A stretch of 64,000 bases of DNA, taken from positions 1 through 64,000 of the forward strand of contig CAZCUX010000021.1 in NCBI GenBank assembly GCA_964502005.1. Reading direction: 5' to 3'. The position numbers were made by a program, and so were the translations under genes. The number at the start of each line of letters is the position of its first letter. The stretch's first letter is position 1. Under the pieces are notes generated by a model, which worked only from the letters and a program-made list of their open reading frames with translations, was not told the origin of the DNA and ran no database searches. Origin of the DNA: CAJWOS01 sp964502005 (lineage in GTDB: Bacteria > Myxococcota_A > UBA796 > UBA2385). Positions 53,639-63,085 of this stretch are shown piece by piece.

Positions 53639-53813
53639 GCCAAGCGAATCGTCCGCGTCCGATTCCCGTCCCCTCAGAAATACGGTATGGTGAGGCGCGG
53701 GTCGCGGTGTGTTCCCATGCGTCGTGGGATGGGTCTGTTCGAAAACGAAGCGCATCACGGGTTCGGGGGTCGCTCCCGAAGTCCGAAAGAAGCGTGGAGT
53801 ACTGGGAATCCGG

Positions 53814-55061
53814 ATGTCGTGGTTCAGCAAAGGCAATGCCAGCCCAACGGAAGCGTCCAGCGACGGTGTCGTCCTGCGCGATGCACTCGTCGTTGCTCTT
53901 GAGTACCTGCGCGACCAAAGCGGGGAAGGTCGTGCTGCGCGGGTAGAAAAACTCATCGAACGGCTGGGTCGTTTTCCGGCCCCTTCCGCATTGGTCAAAG
54001 AAGTGCGGAACATTCGCGGCGAACTCCTGCTCTCCCAGGCGGGGGCGCGGTCGGGGGTCGATGGACGAACGGTTGGCGAGGTTGTCGACAGTCTCATCAA
54101 CCTCTGCACCTCCACGTCCCTGATTCACAGCGCGCTCGAGAGCCGCTTGCTGGCCTTCAAAGGAAGCATTCCGCGGCGAGTGGGCGAAGAAGACGTCGCG
54201 GCGGTCATTCGGGAGGCCAACGATCTCGCGCGCGCAGGGTCGGGCATTCGGCGCAGGGCCCAAAAAGACCGCGAGGAGATGTCGCGGATGTTGCAAGACA
54301 TGGCCGCGCGATTGCAGCGCGCCGATGCCGACAGCGCACGATTGGGTGCAGGCCTCGAGATGGTCGCCCAGAGCTTGGTGCACCAACCCGTTCCCGAAGA
54401 ACTGGCAAACATCCGAAGGGTGATGGTGCAGCAAATCGAGTCCCTCACCCGCGACGCCGGCTCGTTGCGCGCCGAGCTAGAGCGCACGCGGGAGCGTTCG
54501 GAGGCACTCGAAGAAGTCGTACGACGGCAGGCCGAGGAATTGGTCGACGTTCGCGCGCGGGCCGCACAGGACCCCCTCACCGGCGTGTGCAATCGCCGCA
54601 CCTTCGACAAAGCGCTCCAGCAGATACTCCAGCGGGCGCGCAACACGGACTCGCCGATGGCGCTTGTGCTGCTGGATATCGACCACTTCAAGCGCGTCAA
54701 CGATACTTGGGGCCATCCTGCCGGCGACGCCGTCTTGGTGGCCTTTGCAAAGAACATTCGCGAACAAATCCGCGACGACGACGTCGTGGGCCGGTACGGC
54801 GGGGAAGAGTTTGGCGTGCTGCTTCCCGGCGCAGGCGAAGCGGTGGCGCGTTCCGTCGCCGAACGCATTCGCGAAAGCACCTCGATGCTCGCCTTTCCCG
54901 ATCCCGCGGAAGGCGTTCGGGTCACTGTGTCCGGCGGCGTCGCGGTCATGGCGGGCAACGACACTCCACGCTCGATTTTGCGGCGAGCCGACGGCGCATT
55001 GTACGCGTCCAAGCACGGTGGCCGAAACCAAGTGCGGTTCGGCCTTCCCGAAGGCGGCTGA
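53814..55061 (+). CDS. diguanylate cyclase with N-terminal helical region
   Basis: A 415-aa protein. The first 245 residues are alpha-helical, with a strong coiled-coil stretch (about 205-250, rich in Glu, Arg and Leu). The GGDEF domain follows (about 252-410), with LLDIDHFKRVNDTWGHPAGD, an active GGEEF and an RxxD inhibition site (RDDD) five residues before it. It should make cyclic di-GMP, probably as a coiled-coil dimer. The ATG at 53814 is the best start; the frame is open to 53709 without domain content. It is divergent from the NAD operon. No transmembrane segment. Confidence 0.88.
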   Translation: MSWFSKGNASPTEASSDGVVLRDALVVALEYLRDQSGEGRAARVEKLIERLGRFPAPSALVKEVRNIRGELLLSQAGARSGVDGRTVGEVVDSLINLCTSTSLIHSALESRLLAFKGSIPRRVGEEDVAAVIREANDLARAGSGIRRRAQKDREEMSRMLQDMAARLQRADADSARLGAGLEMVAQSLVHQPVPEELANIRRVMVQQIESLTRDAGSLRAELERTRERSEALEEVVRRQAEELVDVRARAAQDPLTGVCNRRTFDKALQQILQRARNTDSPMALVLLDIDHFKRVNDTWGHPAGDAVLVAFAKNIREQIRDDDVVGRYGGEEFGVLLPGAGEAVARSVAERIRESTSMLAFPDPAEGVRVTVSGGVAVMAGNDTPRSILRRADGALYASKHGGRNQVRFGLPEGG

Positions 55062-55171
55062 CCCCACTTTGGGCGAATGCGGTCAAAAGATGTCCGCATC
55101 TACGTTGGTGGGGGAGGACGAGGATGGATACCCGGTAGGACTCTCCGTTTCGTGCGCAGTGAGTTTGGAAC

Positions 55172-58100
55172 ATGGCCTTCGTCCACCTGTCCGCCCGTAG
55201 CCAGTACAGTCTTCTCGATGGCGCCATGAGTCCAGGCGAGCTGGCCAAAGCCAGCGCCGCGCTCGGTTTTTCCGCCATTGCACTTACGGACACCTGCAAC
55301 TTTTATGGTGCGTTTGAAGCGTACAAGGCCGCCAAAGATGCGGGCATGAGCTTTGTCCTGGGAGCGAATATTTGGATTTGGCCCCAGGGTTTGTCGCAGC
55401 TTTCATCGGCTACGCACGATGGCGGCTACCACGTCACGCTCCTGATTGAAGGGGGCGCCGATGGAAGCCCCGCATCGCAAAAGTCGCCCGGCTACATCAA
55501 CCTGTGCGCGCTCATCACCAATGCCATCTTCGATGGGATGCACTTTCGCCCCCGCATCGACCTCGAAATGCTCGCCGCCCATTCCGAAGGTCTGATTTGT
55601 TTGACGTGCGGGGTCAACGGACCGCTCGGCGAAGTCGTGGCGGGCAACGAGCGACGTGCTGAGGAGCATTTTCGGCGTCTGCTCGACATTTTCGGGCCCG
55701 ACCGACTGTTCCTCGAACTCCAGGACTTCGGCATCGAAGGGCAGCCCGCCGTCAATGACCTCGCGCGGCGATTGTCACGGGAAACCGGCGCGCAGCGGGT
55801 TGTTACCAACGATTGCCGGTACGTCACTTGCACGGATGCCGTCACACTCGACCTCCTCAATTGCATCGCTCGGGGAACTTCCGTCGACGACCCCGAGCGT
55901 TCCCACCTCCCGACCGACCAACAGTACATCAAGTCCGAAGCGGAAATGGCCGCGCTCTTTCCCGAAGATATCGATGCCATCGAACGCACCGGCGAACTTG
56001 CGAAGCGATGCACGTTCAAGTTCAAGATGGCGCCGCCGTACTTCTTCCCTGCGACAGACCCCCCGGACCCCGACCCCCCGTGTCCTGAAGGTGTTGCCCT
56101 CAAAGATGGGCCGCGGGCCGATACATTCGCGAACTGGTCTTACTTCTACAACGCATTTCCGCCTCCCCGCGACTACGGCATGCCCGACCCTGCGGTGGAA
56201 GCCATTCCCGACAAGCCAGAAGGCACGGGCAGCATCAACGGATACTTTGAGTGGTATGTGCGAATGGGCTTGCGCTTGCGGCTTGTCCAGCAAGACATTC
56301 CCGAGTCCCAACATGCCGAATATTGGGACCGCCTGCAATTTGAGCTCGATATTATCGAGAATATGGGCTTTCCCGCGTATTTGCTGATTGTGGCGGAGTT
56401 CATCAACTGGGCCAAGGACAACTCTATTCCGGTTGGGCCAGGCCGCGGTTCTGGTGCGGGTTCTCTGGTCAACTACGCCATGCGCATCACCGACATCGAC
56501 CCCTTGCGATTTGGGCTGCTCATGGAGCGGTTCCTGAATCCAGAACGGGTGTCAATGCCGGATATTGACGTCGATTTTTGCCAGGACCGACGAGAAGAGG
56601 TCATCGAACATACGCGTCAAAAGTACGGTATCGACCTTGTAAGTCAGATTATTACATACGGAAAACTTCAGGCAAAGGCGGCTTTGAAAGACGTAGCCCG
56701 TGTGTTGGGTCTCGACTTCAACGCCGCCGACCGTATTGCGAAGCTCGTACCCAACGAGCTTGGAATCAAGCTAGATAAGGCCTTGCAGGACGAGCGCCTG
56801 AAGGCTTTGGCAGAAGGCGACCCCGTGGTCGGGCGTGTCGCGACGCTAGCGCGCCGTGTCGAAGGAATGACCCGGCAAACGGGTGTTCACGCTGCTGGCG
56901 TCGTTATCGCCGACCGGCCCCTGGTCCAACATGCGCCGATGTACCGTGACGGTCCCCAAGGCGGGCCTGTGGTGCAGTACGAAATGAAGGCGGCCGAGAG
57001 CGTCGGCCTCATCAAGTTCGACTTCCTGGGCCTCAAGACCCTCGACCAGATTCGGGATGCCGTGGCGATGGTCGCGCGAAACACGGGTGTTCGTCCGGAC
57101 ATGGACCGCCTCCCGCTCGACGACGAGCCCACGTTTGCGCTGTTGCAAAAAGGAGACGCGCTGGGCGTGTTCCAGGTCGAGAGTTCCGGAATGCGCGAGC
57201 TGCTCACCCGCCTGCGACCCTCCAATATCGACGACCTCATCGCGCTCTTGGCGTTGTACCGGCCAGGCCCGTTGTCGTCGGGGATGGTCGACAATTTTAT
57301 CGACTGCAAGCACGGTCGCAAGGCCATCGAATACCCGGACCCTGACCTCGAAGGCATCTTGCGGTCCACCTATGGCTCGATTGTCTACCAAGAACAGGTC
57401 ATGCAGATTGCACAGGTCTATTCCGGGTACAGTCTGGGGGGCGCGGACCTGCTCCGCCGTGCGATGGGCAAGAAGAAGCCCGAGGCAATGGCGGAACAAA
57501 AGGCCATCTTTGTGTCGGGAGCGGTCGCCCAGAATCGCGACCCAAAGAAGGCGGAAGAGCTATTCGACCTCTTGGCCTTTTTCGCGGGCTATGGCTTCAA
57601 CAAGAGCCACTCTGCTGCGTATGGAATCGTTTCGTACCAGACAGCGTGGCTCAAGGCCCATCATCGCGCCGAATATATGGCCGCGCTGATGACCATCGAA
57701 GCCAACAATACCGACAAAGTGTTGGCCTACATTGGCGACTGCAAACGCCACGGTATCACCATCTTGCCTCCCGATGTCAACGAAAGTGTACTGGGATTCG
57801 ATGTTTCGCCGCACAACCGCACGGCTATTCGATTTGGATTGGCGGCGGTAAAAGGCGTGGGAGAAGGGGCAATTGAAGCGATGGTAGAAGCCCGCACAAA
57901 AGCAGGTGGGAGCTTCAAGAGTTTCGCCGATTGCTTGGAGCGGGTCGACCATCGCCGCATCAACAAAAAGGTCTTTGAAAACTTCATCAAGTGTGGTGCA
58001 TTCGATTGGACGGGAAACCCACGGAAGGCAATGCTCGAAGGTCTCGCAGGCGCCGTGCAGTCAGCCCAGCGCGCGCAGCAGGAAAAGGCGAGCGGGCAAA

Positions 58101-58807
58101 CAAGTTTGTTTGGTGCGATGTCGAAGGCCAGCCCTCCGCGCTTCAAGTTGCCGGATGTCGGCGAAGACCCCATCGCGGTGAAGCTGTCCAAAGAGCGCGA
58201 TGCGCTGGGCTTTTTCATCACTGGGCATCCAATCGAAGCGTATACCGACATCGTGCAGCGCGTCGCATCGTGCGGCCTCCATCTGCTCGAAACGCGGCAG
58301 GCGGATGCGGAAATCCGCGTTGCAGGCATGGTCAGCACGTTCCGGCAAATCAACACCCGGCGCGGCGACAAGATGGCCTTCGTGACGCTTGAGGACACGC
58401 TTGGGTCGGTGGAGTGTGTCTTTTTCTCCGAACCATGGAACAACTCGCGCACCGTCGTCACGTCCGAGCAGCCCATCTTGGTGACGGGAAAACTCGAACG
58501 TGGCGCAGACGGCACGCCAAAAGTGTTGGCGGAGAGCGCGCGCTTGCTCTCCGAGGTTCGGGAGTCGCAAACCCGAGAGGTGTCGCTCGTGGTGGAGGCA
58601 ACCGACCTGGATGCGGAGCGTATGACCGGACTTCAGGAGATATTGTCTGCATCGAAGGGCCGATGTCCGGTATACTTGGTCGTGCGACATCCCAACATCG
58701 CGTGGGTCCAATATGAGTTGTCGAATTTCCGGGTTGTTGCGGACGACGCGCTGCTCCAGGGCATCGAAACCCTATTTCGCCGGCCGGATGTTGTGAGGCT
58801 ATCGTGA
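55172..58807 (+). CDS. dnaE: DNA polymerase III subunit alpha
   Basis: A 1211-aa replicative polymerase of the DnaE1 type. The N-terminal PHP domain starts MAFVHLSARSQYSLLDGA; the metal-binding HxH of active PHP domains is Ser-x-Arg here. GPGRGSGAGSLVNY (about 420) and the catalytic PDIDVDF (about 462) mark the palm. A helix-hairpin-helix and an OB fold (about 1045-1120, VAGMVSTFRQINTRRG) close the protein. A Pro-rich insertion of roughly 60 residues (about 290-360) sits before the conserved YFEWYVRMGL segment. The length is slightly above the usual 1160. The ATG at 55172 fits the family N-terminus. It overlaps the next gene by four bases. Confidence 0.96.
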   Translation: MAFVHLSARSQYSLLDGAMSPGELAKASAALGFSAIALTDTCNFYGAFEAYKAAKDAGMSFVLGANIWIWPQGLSQLSSATHDGGYHVTLLIEGGADGSPASQKSPGYINLCALITNAIFDGMHFRPRIDLEMLAAHSEGLICLTCGVNGPLGEVVAGNERRAEEHFRRLLDIFGPDRLFLELQDFGIEGQPAVNDLARRLSRETGAQRVVTNDCRYVTCTDAVTLDLLNCIARGTSVDDPERSHLPTDQQYIKSEAEMAALFPEDIDAIERTGELAKRCTFKFKMAPPYFFPATDPPDPDPPCPEGVALKDGPRADTFANWSYFYNAFPPPRDYGMPDPAVEAIPDKPEGTGSINGYFEWYVRMGLRLRLVQQDIPESQHAEYWDRLQFELDIIENMGFPAYLLIVAEFINWAKDNSIPVGPGRGSGAGSLVNYAMRITDIDPLRFGLLMERFLNPERVSMPDIDVDFCQDRREEVIEHTRQKYGIDLVSQIITYGKLQAKAALKDVARVLGLDFNAADRIAKLVPNELGIKLDKALQDERLKALAEGDPVVGRVATLARRVEGMTRQTGVHAAGVVIADRPLVQHAPMYRDGPQGGPVVQYEMKAAESVGLIKFDFLGLKTLDQIRDAVAMVARNTGVRPDMDRLPLDDEPTFALLQKGDALGVFQVESSGMRELLTRLRPSNIDDLIALLALYRPGPLSSGMVDNFIDCKHGRKAIEYPDPDLEGILRSTYGSIVYQEQVMQIAQVYSGYSLGGADLLRRAMGKKKPEAMAEQKAIFVSGAVAQNRDPKKAEELFDLLAFFAGYGFNKSHSAAYGIVSYQTAWLKAHHRAEYMAALMTIEANNTDKVLAYIGDCKRHGITILPPDVNESVLGFDVSPHNRTAIRFGLAAVKGVGEGAIEAMVEARTKAGGSFKSFADCLERVDHRRINKKVFENFIKCGAFDWTGNPRKAMLEGLAGAVQSAQRAQQEKASGQTSLFGAMSKASPPRFKLPDVGEDPIAVKLSKERDALGFFITGHPIEAYTDIVQRVASCGLHLLETRQADAEIRVAGMVSTFRQINTRRGDKMAFVTLEDTLGSVECVFFSEPWNNSRTVVTSEQPILVTGKLERGADGTPKVLAESARLLSEVRESQTREVSLVVEATDLDAERMTGLQEILSASKGRCPVYLVVRHPNIAWVQYELSNFRVVADDALLQGIETLFRRPDVVRLS

Positions 58808-59595
58808 TCCCCTTGTTGTTTGTGAGCCTTGGGCTCGCGACAGAACCCTCCACCGTCGACTCCGTGCGCGCTTTCGACAATGTTGTGCGCCAGGTTGGCT
58901 CCGGTCGGGTTGACTGGACCGACTTGCTATTGGTCGTCGACTCGCGAAGCGACCGAACGGTCGGTGCATGGAAGGACCGCCGCATTCAAGAGCAAGATGC
59001 GCTCGACTCCATTATTCCGCGTATGGACAACGCAGCGCGCAGCGTGCCTGTCACTGCGGAGTCCGCGGCTTCCGACTTGTTTACGGTGGGCGGCGAAGTC
59101 GGGGAGCGGCTCGAAGAGGGCTCGCGGGGATGGCAGATTGAAGAGACCCGCTACCACCAAGGCGGCGGCGTGGAGATGTCTGCCAGCCTCGACTTGCGGA
59201 CTTGGCTGCTGCCTGCAATCAAGAGCCTCTCGACCGCCGGAGCGGTGCAGCTCGACAAAGGAGCCGATGCGCCAACGGGGCTCGTGATTGACGCGCGGGG
59301 TTTGCCCTTCGTGCCAAGCCTCGTGCCCAGCATCTCAACTGTCGACGAGCGGCCAATCGTGCGTGTGCAGCTTCTGGGCGCTGCCGCCGATGTGCGTGCG
59401 GCGCCGATTGTCTACGTGACGGACCCCGCAGACCCCCGCGCCTACGCGCGCGCTGGCGAGCGGCCGCTATTTGCACAAGCAGCCGCCGCACGCGGGGCGG
59501 AGCTTATTCTGGCCGCAGGCTCCGAAATCGGCGATGACCCCCGGGTTCCATCGTTGGTGGCGGCCCAAAAGGTCGTGGTGGTGGTTGACCCATGA
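58804..59595 (+). CDS. exported LPP20/FlgT-like protein, unknown
   Basis: A 263-aa protein with a short signal peptide (MIPLLFVSLGLATE when GTG is read as Met). The C-terminal half has TGLVIDARGLPFVPSLVPSI, then a PIVYVTDPADPRAYAR segment and a last hydrophobic strand (VVVVVDP). From memory this arrangement resembles the uncharacterised family related to LPP20 lipoproteins and flagellar FlgT. The start GTG overlaps the dnaE stop (GTGA). The stop overlaps the next ATG. Translational coupling to dnaE is odd for an exported protein. Function unknown. Confidence 0.75.
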   Translation: MIPLLFVSLGLATEPSTVDSVRAFDNVVRQVGSGRVDWTDLLLVVDSRSDRTVGAWKDRRIQEQDALDSIIPRMDNAARSVPVTAESAASDLFTVGGEVGERLEEGSRGWQIEETRYHQGGGVEMSASLDLRTWLLPAIKSLSTAGAVQLDKGADAPTGLVIDARGLPFVPSLVPSISTVDERPIVRVQLLGAAADVRAAPIVYVTDPADPRAYARAGERPLFAQAAAARGAELILAAGSEIGDDPRVPSLVAAQKVVVVVDP

Positions 59596-60788
59596 AAAAG
59601 CGCCGTACGAGTACCACTGCGTCGCCCACGGGCCGCGTCCGTATCCCCCGACACCGGCGAGGAATGGTCGCCGAAGCGGTGGCTGCCGCACGCCGTAGCC
59701 CGGCCAATTGGCGCACAATTGCGTGGGCGCTTGGCTTTTTGGTGATGGGCATAGGCCTCATCTGGGTGCTGCGACCCGTGCTGTCACTCCTGGCCGCGAG
59801 TGCGGGCCTCGCCTACATCCTCGACCCTGCGGCAGACTGGCTCGAACGGCGCGGCCTCTCGCGGGATGCGGCCATCGGCACGCTGTTCTTGTCCATCTTT
59901 TTTGGGTTTGGACTGGTCGTGCTGCTGTTTTTGCCGGGATTTGCCCGCGAGGCCAACGAGATTCAGGCACGCGTGGTGCCGTTTTTCCTTCATCTTGACC
60001 AAACCATCGAGCCCATTCTCGTCGAAGTCGAAAAGCTTACAGGCTACCGACCTACCGTCGACTTGCACGACCTTCAACAGCAGGCGCCGATTTGGATTGC
60101 CGACCAATGGCCGCGCGTGCAGGAGCATGTCCAGCGGATTGGGGAAGGGCTGTTGACCCAAGGCATCGGCATCATCAATGCAATCCTCAACCTCACGTTG
60201 CTACCGGTCTTTTTGTACTACCTTCTGCGCGAATGGGATGCGCTCGTCGCGGCGGTCGACAATCTCGTCCCCGAGACGGGCCGCGACCGCGTGCGGCGTG
60301 TGGCCTCGGAAGTTGACCGACGGCTGAGCGCGTTCGTGCGTGGACAGCTCACTGTGAGCGCCATCATGGCGGTGATGTATAGCGCGGGCCTGCTCATCGT
60401 TGGTGTCGACCTTGCTGTCCCTGTGGGCGTCCTCAGTGGTGCATTGTTCGTCGTGCCGTACCTCGGAACCGCCGTGGGCATCGTTTTGGGGCTCGTGCTC
60501 GCGCTCATGAAGTTCGGTGTCGGGCCGGAGTTGGTGCAGGTCTTGGTGGTCTTTGGTGGTGTGCAGCTCGTAGAGGGCTACCTACTGACGCCGCGAATTG
60601 TCGGCGACAGCGTCGGGCTGCATCCGTTGGTGGTGATGGTGGCCCTTATCGTAGGGGGAAGCCTGCTTGGAATCTGGGGCATGTTGCTGGCGATTCCCAT
60701 CACCGCAGTGCTCAGCGTCTTCGGGACCGAGTGGCTAGAAGAGTATCGCGCGAGCCATGTCTACCAAGCCACGGAAAATGCGCCGTGA
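59592..60788 (+). CDS. AI-2E family (PerM/UPF0118) membrane transporter
   Basis: A 398-aa integral membrane protein with about seven or eight helices. Family features include the paired helices after residue 35, a soluble loop (about 120-190) and the C-terminal GVQLVEGYLLTPRIVGDSVGL segment. Members export small molecules or exchange ions (for example sodium/proton in some), so the substrate cannot be named. The ATG overlaps the previous stop (ATGA) and the stop overlaps the lipB start. Confidence 0.93.
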   Translation: MKKRRTSTTASPTGRVRIPRHRRGMVAEAVAAARRSPANWRTIAWALGFLVMGIGLIWVLRPVLSLLAASAGLAYILDPAADWLERRGLSRDAAIGTLFLSIFFGFGLVVLLFLPGFAREANEIQARVVPFFLHLDQTIEPILVEVEKLTGYRPTVDLHDLQQQAPIWIADQWPRVQEHVQRIGEGLLTQGIGIINAILNLTLLPVFLYYLLREWDALVAAVDNLVPETGRDRVRRVASEVDRRLSAFVRGQLTVSAIMAVMYSAGLLIVGVDLAVPVGVLSGALFVVPYLGTAVGIVLGLVLALMKFGVGPELVQVLVVFGGVQLVEGYLLTPRIVGDSVGLHPLVVMVALIVGGSLLGIWGMLLAIPITAVLSVFGTEWLEEYRASHVYQATENAP

Positions 60789-61414
60789 CACCTTCTTGGG
60801 CGTGGCTCGGGGAGGTGCCCTATGCGATGGCTTTGGACAACCAGCGCGCGCGCAGGGACGCCATCTTGGACGGTTCCAGCCCCGAAGTCATCTGGCTGCT
60901 AGAGCACCCGCCTACGATTACAACAGGGCGGCGGCTGGCCGAAGGAACGCCGGCGCCTGCGGTGCTCGCCGAACGCGGGTTCGCGTTTCATCAAACCGAG
61001 CGGGGCGGCCTCGCGACGTACCATGGGCCCGGTCAATTGGTCGTTTACCCGCTGGTTTCGTTGGCGCAGCGTGGTCTTGGCGTCCGAGTTTTCGTGAACC
61101 TGCTGGAGCAGGTGGTCATCGATTGGTTGTCCGAGCTCGGAATCCAGGCATGCCGGCGCGCTGACTTTCCCGGGGTATGGGTAGGCAACGAAAAGATTTG
61201 TGCCTTGGGCCTTCACGTCAAACGCGGGGTCACTATGCATGGCTTGGCCCTCAATCTGTGCCCAGACTTTCGAGGCTTTGCCCAAATCGTTCCCTGCGGG
61301 ATTGCCGATGGCGGCGTCACTTCGGTCGAACGTATCCTCGGCGTTGCCCCGTCTCCGAAAAAAAGTTCGGAGACCTTCGGCGAAAGGCTTGCATGGGCAA
61401 TCGGCTCATATTAG
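60785..61414 (+). CDS. lipB: octanoyltransferase (lipoate biosynthesis)
   Basis: A 209-aa LipB transferring octanoate from the acyl carrier protein to lipoyl domains. Conserved features are LLEHPPTITTGRR, RGGLATYHGPGQLVVYPL, the Lys in GNEKICALGLHVKRGVTMHG and the catalytic Cys in IVPCGI. The GTG at 60785 overlaps the previous stop (GTGA), giving a normal family length. Longer upstream frames are in the transporter gene. LipA is not in the window. Confidence 0.94.
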   Translation: MTPSWAWLGEVPYAMALDNQRARRDAILDGSSPEVIWLLEHPPTITTGRRLAEGTPAPAVLAERGFAFHQTERGGLATYHGPGQLVVYPLVSLAQRGLGVRVFVNLLEQVVIDWLSELGIQACRRADFPGVWVGNEKICALGLHVKRGVTMHGLALNLCPDFRGFAQIVPCGIADGGVTSVERILGVAPSPKKSSETFGERLAWAIGSY

Positions 61415-61499
61415 ATGGTGTGGGCTTGATGGGACGGCGGAAACAAATGTTCGCGGGCTTCGCGAACCCCAGTTCGTCGTTTCATCGGTAGAATGTTGA

Positions 61500-61574
61500 A
61501 GACTCGTAGCTCAGTGGGAGAGCACTGCCTTGACACGGCAGGGGTCGGCGGTTCAAGCCCGCCCGAGTCTACCA
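61500..61574 (+). tRNA. tRNA-Val (GAC anticodon)
   Basis: A 75-nt tRNA with encoded CCA. The acceptor stem is AGACTCG paired with CGAGTCT. The D arm is GCTC-AGTGGGA-GAGC. The anticodon stem is CTGCC paired with GGCAG, with loop TTGACAC, so the anticodon is GAC (valine). The T arm is GGCGG-TTCAAGC-CCGCC. All stems are intact. It lies between lipB and infC. Confidence 0.97.
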
Positions 61575-61579
61575 TTTCC

Positions 61580-61617
61580 GAAGCCACCGACCCCGTGTCG
61601 GTGGCTTCTTCGTTTCC
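61580..61617 (+). terminator. Rho-independent terminator after tRNA-Val
   Basis: A 12-bp perfect stem (GAAGCCACCGAC at 61580-61591, five-base loop, GTCGGTGGCTTC at 61597-61608) is followed by TTCGTTTCC. It starts six bases after the tRNA CCA, so it should end the tRNA transcript. Confidence 0.9.
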
Positions 61618-61648
61618 GGCGTGGCGATCTCGTCCGTTGTCGATGACA

Positions 61649-61746
61649 CCATTGTCGTTGACAATGGGGCGGACATGCGCTACCCCGGCGAGGCTCTTCG
61701 GACTTCGAAGAGTCTTCCGGCGTACGGGCTGGAGGCCGATCGGCCT
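61649..61746 (+). promoter_or_regulatory. structured infC leader / promoter region
   Basis: Three inverted repeats lie in the 200 bases before infC: CCATTGTC-GTT-GACAATGG (61649-61667), CTCTTCG-GACTT-CGAAGAG (61694-61712) and a perfect 14-base palindrome AGGCCGATCGGCCT (61733-61746). The first contains TTGACA (61658-61663), a possible -35 element with only a poor -10 match 17 bases later (TACCCC). infC operons are often regulated at the leader, so attenuation or repressor control is possible. The role of each repeat is inference. Confidence 0.45.
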
Positions 61747-61813
61747 ACCGTCGCGCACCGTACCGCCAAACCTGTTGTCTACGCGCCCGCTTCACTGCAG
61801 CACTGGAGTCCAT

Positions 61814-62368
61814 TTGAGGCGTCCCCCCCGTCGTCGTCGTCGTTTGATGGAGCCCGAGCGGACTGGCCCTCGGATCAACGACCGCATCCGCGTCACGCGC
61901 GTTCTCGTCATCGACGAAGAAGGCCGCCGGCTCGGCGAGTTCATGACTGAAGACGCTATCCGCCTTGCGCGGGAGCGTGGTCTCGACCTCATCGAAGTTG
62001 CTCCCAATGCCCGCCCGCCGGTATGCAAAATCGGCGACTTCGGCCGTCTCAAGTACGAGAACCAGAAGAAGGAACGCGAAGCCAAGAAGAAGCAGACTTC
62101 GATCATTGTGAAAGAAGTCAAACTTCGGCCGAAAACGGATGAGCATGACTTCAATGTGAAGGCCAAGCACACCCGTCGCTTCCTTGAAGAAGGCAACAAA
62201 GTCAAGATTACTGTCCGCTTCCGGGGCCGTGAAATGGCCCACCGAGAAATCGGCGAGGAGCGGTGCAAAGAAATCTCCGATGCCGTCGAGGATATCGGAG
62301 TGGTTGAAACGCGGCCCAGCATGGAAGGCCGCCAGATGTTCATGATCATCGCTCCACGCAAGAAGTAG
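61814..62368 (+). CDS. infC: translation initiation factor IF-3
   Basis: A 184-aa IF-3 that binds the 30S subunit and checks start codons. The N-domain has GPRINDRIRVTRVLVI and the linker is the Lys/Glu-rich YENQKKEREAKKK. The C-domain has VKEVKLRPKTDEHDF and VKITVRFRGREM. The family length (about 180) fits a TTG start at 61814, which has GGAG five bases upstream. The first in-frame ATG (61847) has no ribosome site and gives 173 residues. Rare start codons are a known feature of infC, where they permit autoregulation. It heads infC-rpmI-rplT. Confidence 0.93.
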   Translation: MRRPPRRRRRLMEPERTGPRINDRIRVTRVLVIDEEGRRLGEFMTEDAIRLARERGLDLIEVAPNARPPVCKIGDFGRLKYENQKKEREAKKKQTSIIVKEVKLRPKTDEHDFNVKAKHTRRFLEEGNKVKITVRFRGREMAHREIGEERCKEISDAVEDIGVVETRPSMEGRQMFMIIAPRKK

Positions 62369-62389
62369 CGTGGGCGACCAGGAGTCGTC

Positions 62390-62587
62390 ATGCCGAAGAT
62401 GAAGACCCATAGTGGCGCCAAGAAGCGCTTTTCCTTCACGGCCACCGGCAAGGTGAAGGTCAAGCGCGCGAAGATGCGCCACATCCTGGAGAAGAAGTCC
62501 AAGTCCATGAAGCGCAAGGCCCGGAAGTCTGGCTACCTTCGCGACTGCGACGCAGGACACATCGCTAAGCTGCTTCCGAACGGCTGA
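62390..62587 (+). CDS. rpmI: 50S ribosomal protein L35
   Basis: A 65-aa basic ribosomal protein with the family start MPKMKTHSGAKKRF and a Lys/Arg-rich core. It lies 21 bases after infC, the usual order. The end (GYLRDCDAGHIAKLLPNG) is typical of L35, with an extra Cys. AGGAG lies upstream of the ATG. Confidence 0.97.
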   Translation: MPKMKTHSGAKKRFSFTATGKVKVKRAKMRHILEKKSKSMKRKARKSGYLRDCDAGHIAKLLPNG

Positions 62588-62671
62588 GCGTACTCTCCAC
62601 CCCCCATACCCTGCCGCCACCGCCCTGCCTGACTACAGGCTGGCTGGAAAGCGGCCAAAAAGGAAGAAAAA

Positions 62672-63028
62672 ATGGCTCGCATCAAGCGTCGTCAGATTCG
62701 TAAAGTTCGCCTGCGCAAGTTGTTCAAGCGCGCAAAGGGCTTCTTCAATACCCGTGGCAATACGCTTCGTCAGGCCCATGAAGCCGTGATGAAGGCGCAG
62801 CGGTACAAGTTCCGCGGCCGCAAAGAGAAGAAGCGTCAGTATCGCCGCCTTTGGATTGTGCGTCTCAACGCCGCACTCCGTCCTTTGGGCATGAGCTACA
62901 GCCGCTTTATGCACGGCTTGAAGGTGGCTGGCGTCGAGCTTGACCGCAAGCAGCTCTCCGAGCTTGCTATCCACGACTCCGCTACGTTTTCCGCCATTGT
63001 CGACCAGGCTCGCGCCGCTATCGGCTGA
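62672..63028 (+). CDS. rplT: 50S ribosomal protein L20
   Basis: A 118-aa L20 (MARIKRR start, KRAKGFFNTRGNTLRQA and RRLWIVRLNAALRPLG). An A-rich AGGAAGAAAAA precedes the ATG. The 84-base gap after rpmI contains a small stem GCCTG-ACTA-CAGGC (62627-62640). L20 binds 23S rRNA early in assembly and represses its own operon in several bacteria. Confidence 0.97.
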   Translation: MARIKRRQIRKVRLRKLFKRAKGFFNTRGNTLRQAHEAVMKAQRYKFRGRKEKKRQYRRLWIVRLNAALRPLGMSYSRFMHGLKVAGVELDRKQLSELAIHDSATFSAIVDQARAAIG

Positions 63029-63085
63029 GTTGAGATAGGGGGTCTTCCCCCGTGTCGACTGGATTACGAACCCCCCGGTGCTTCC

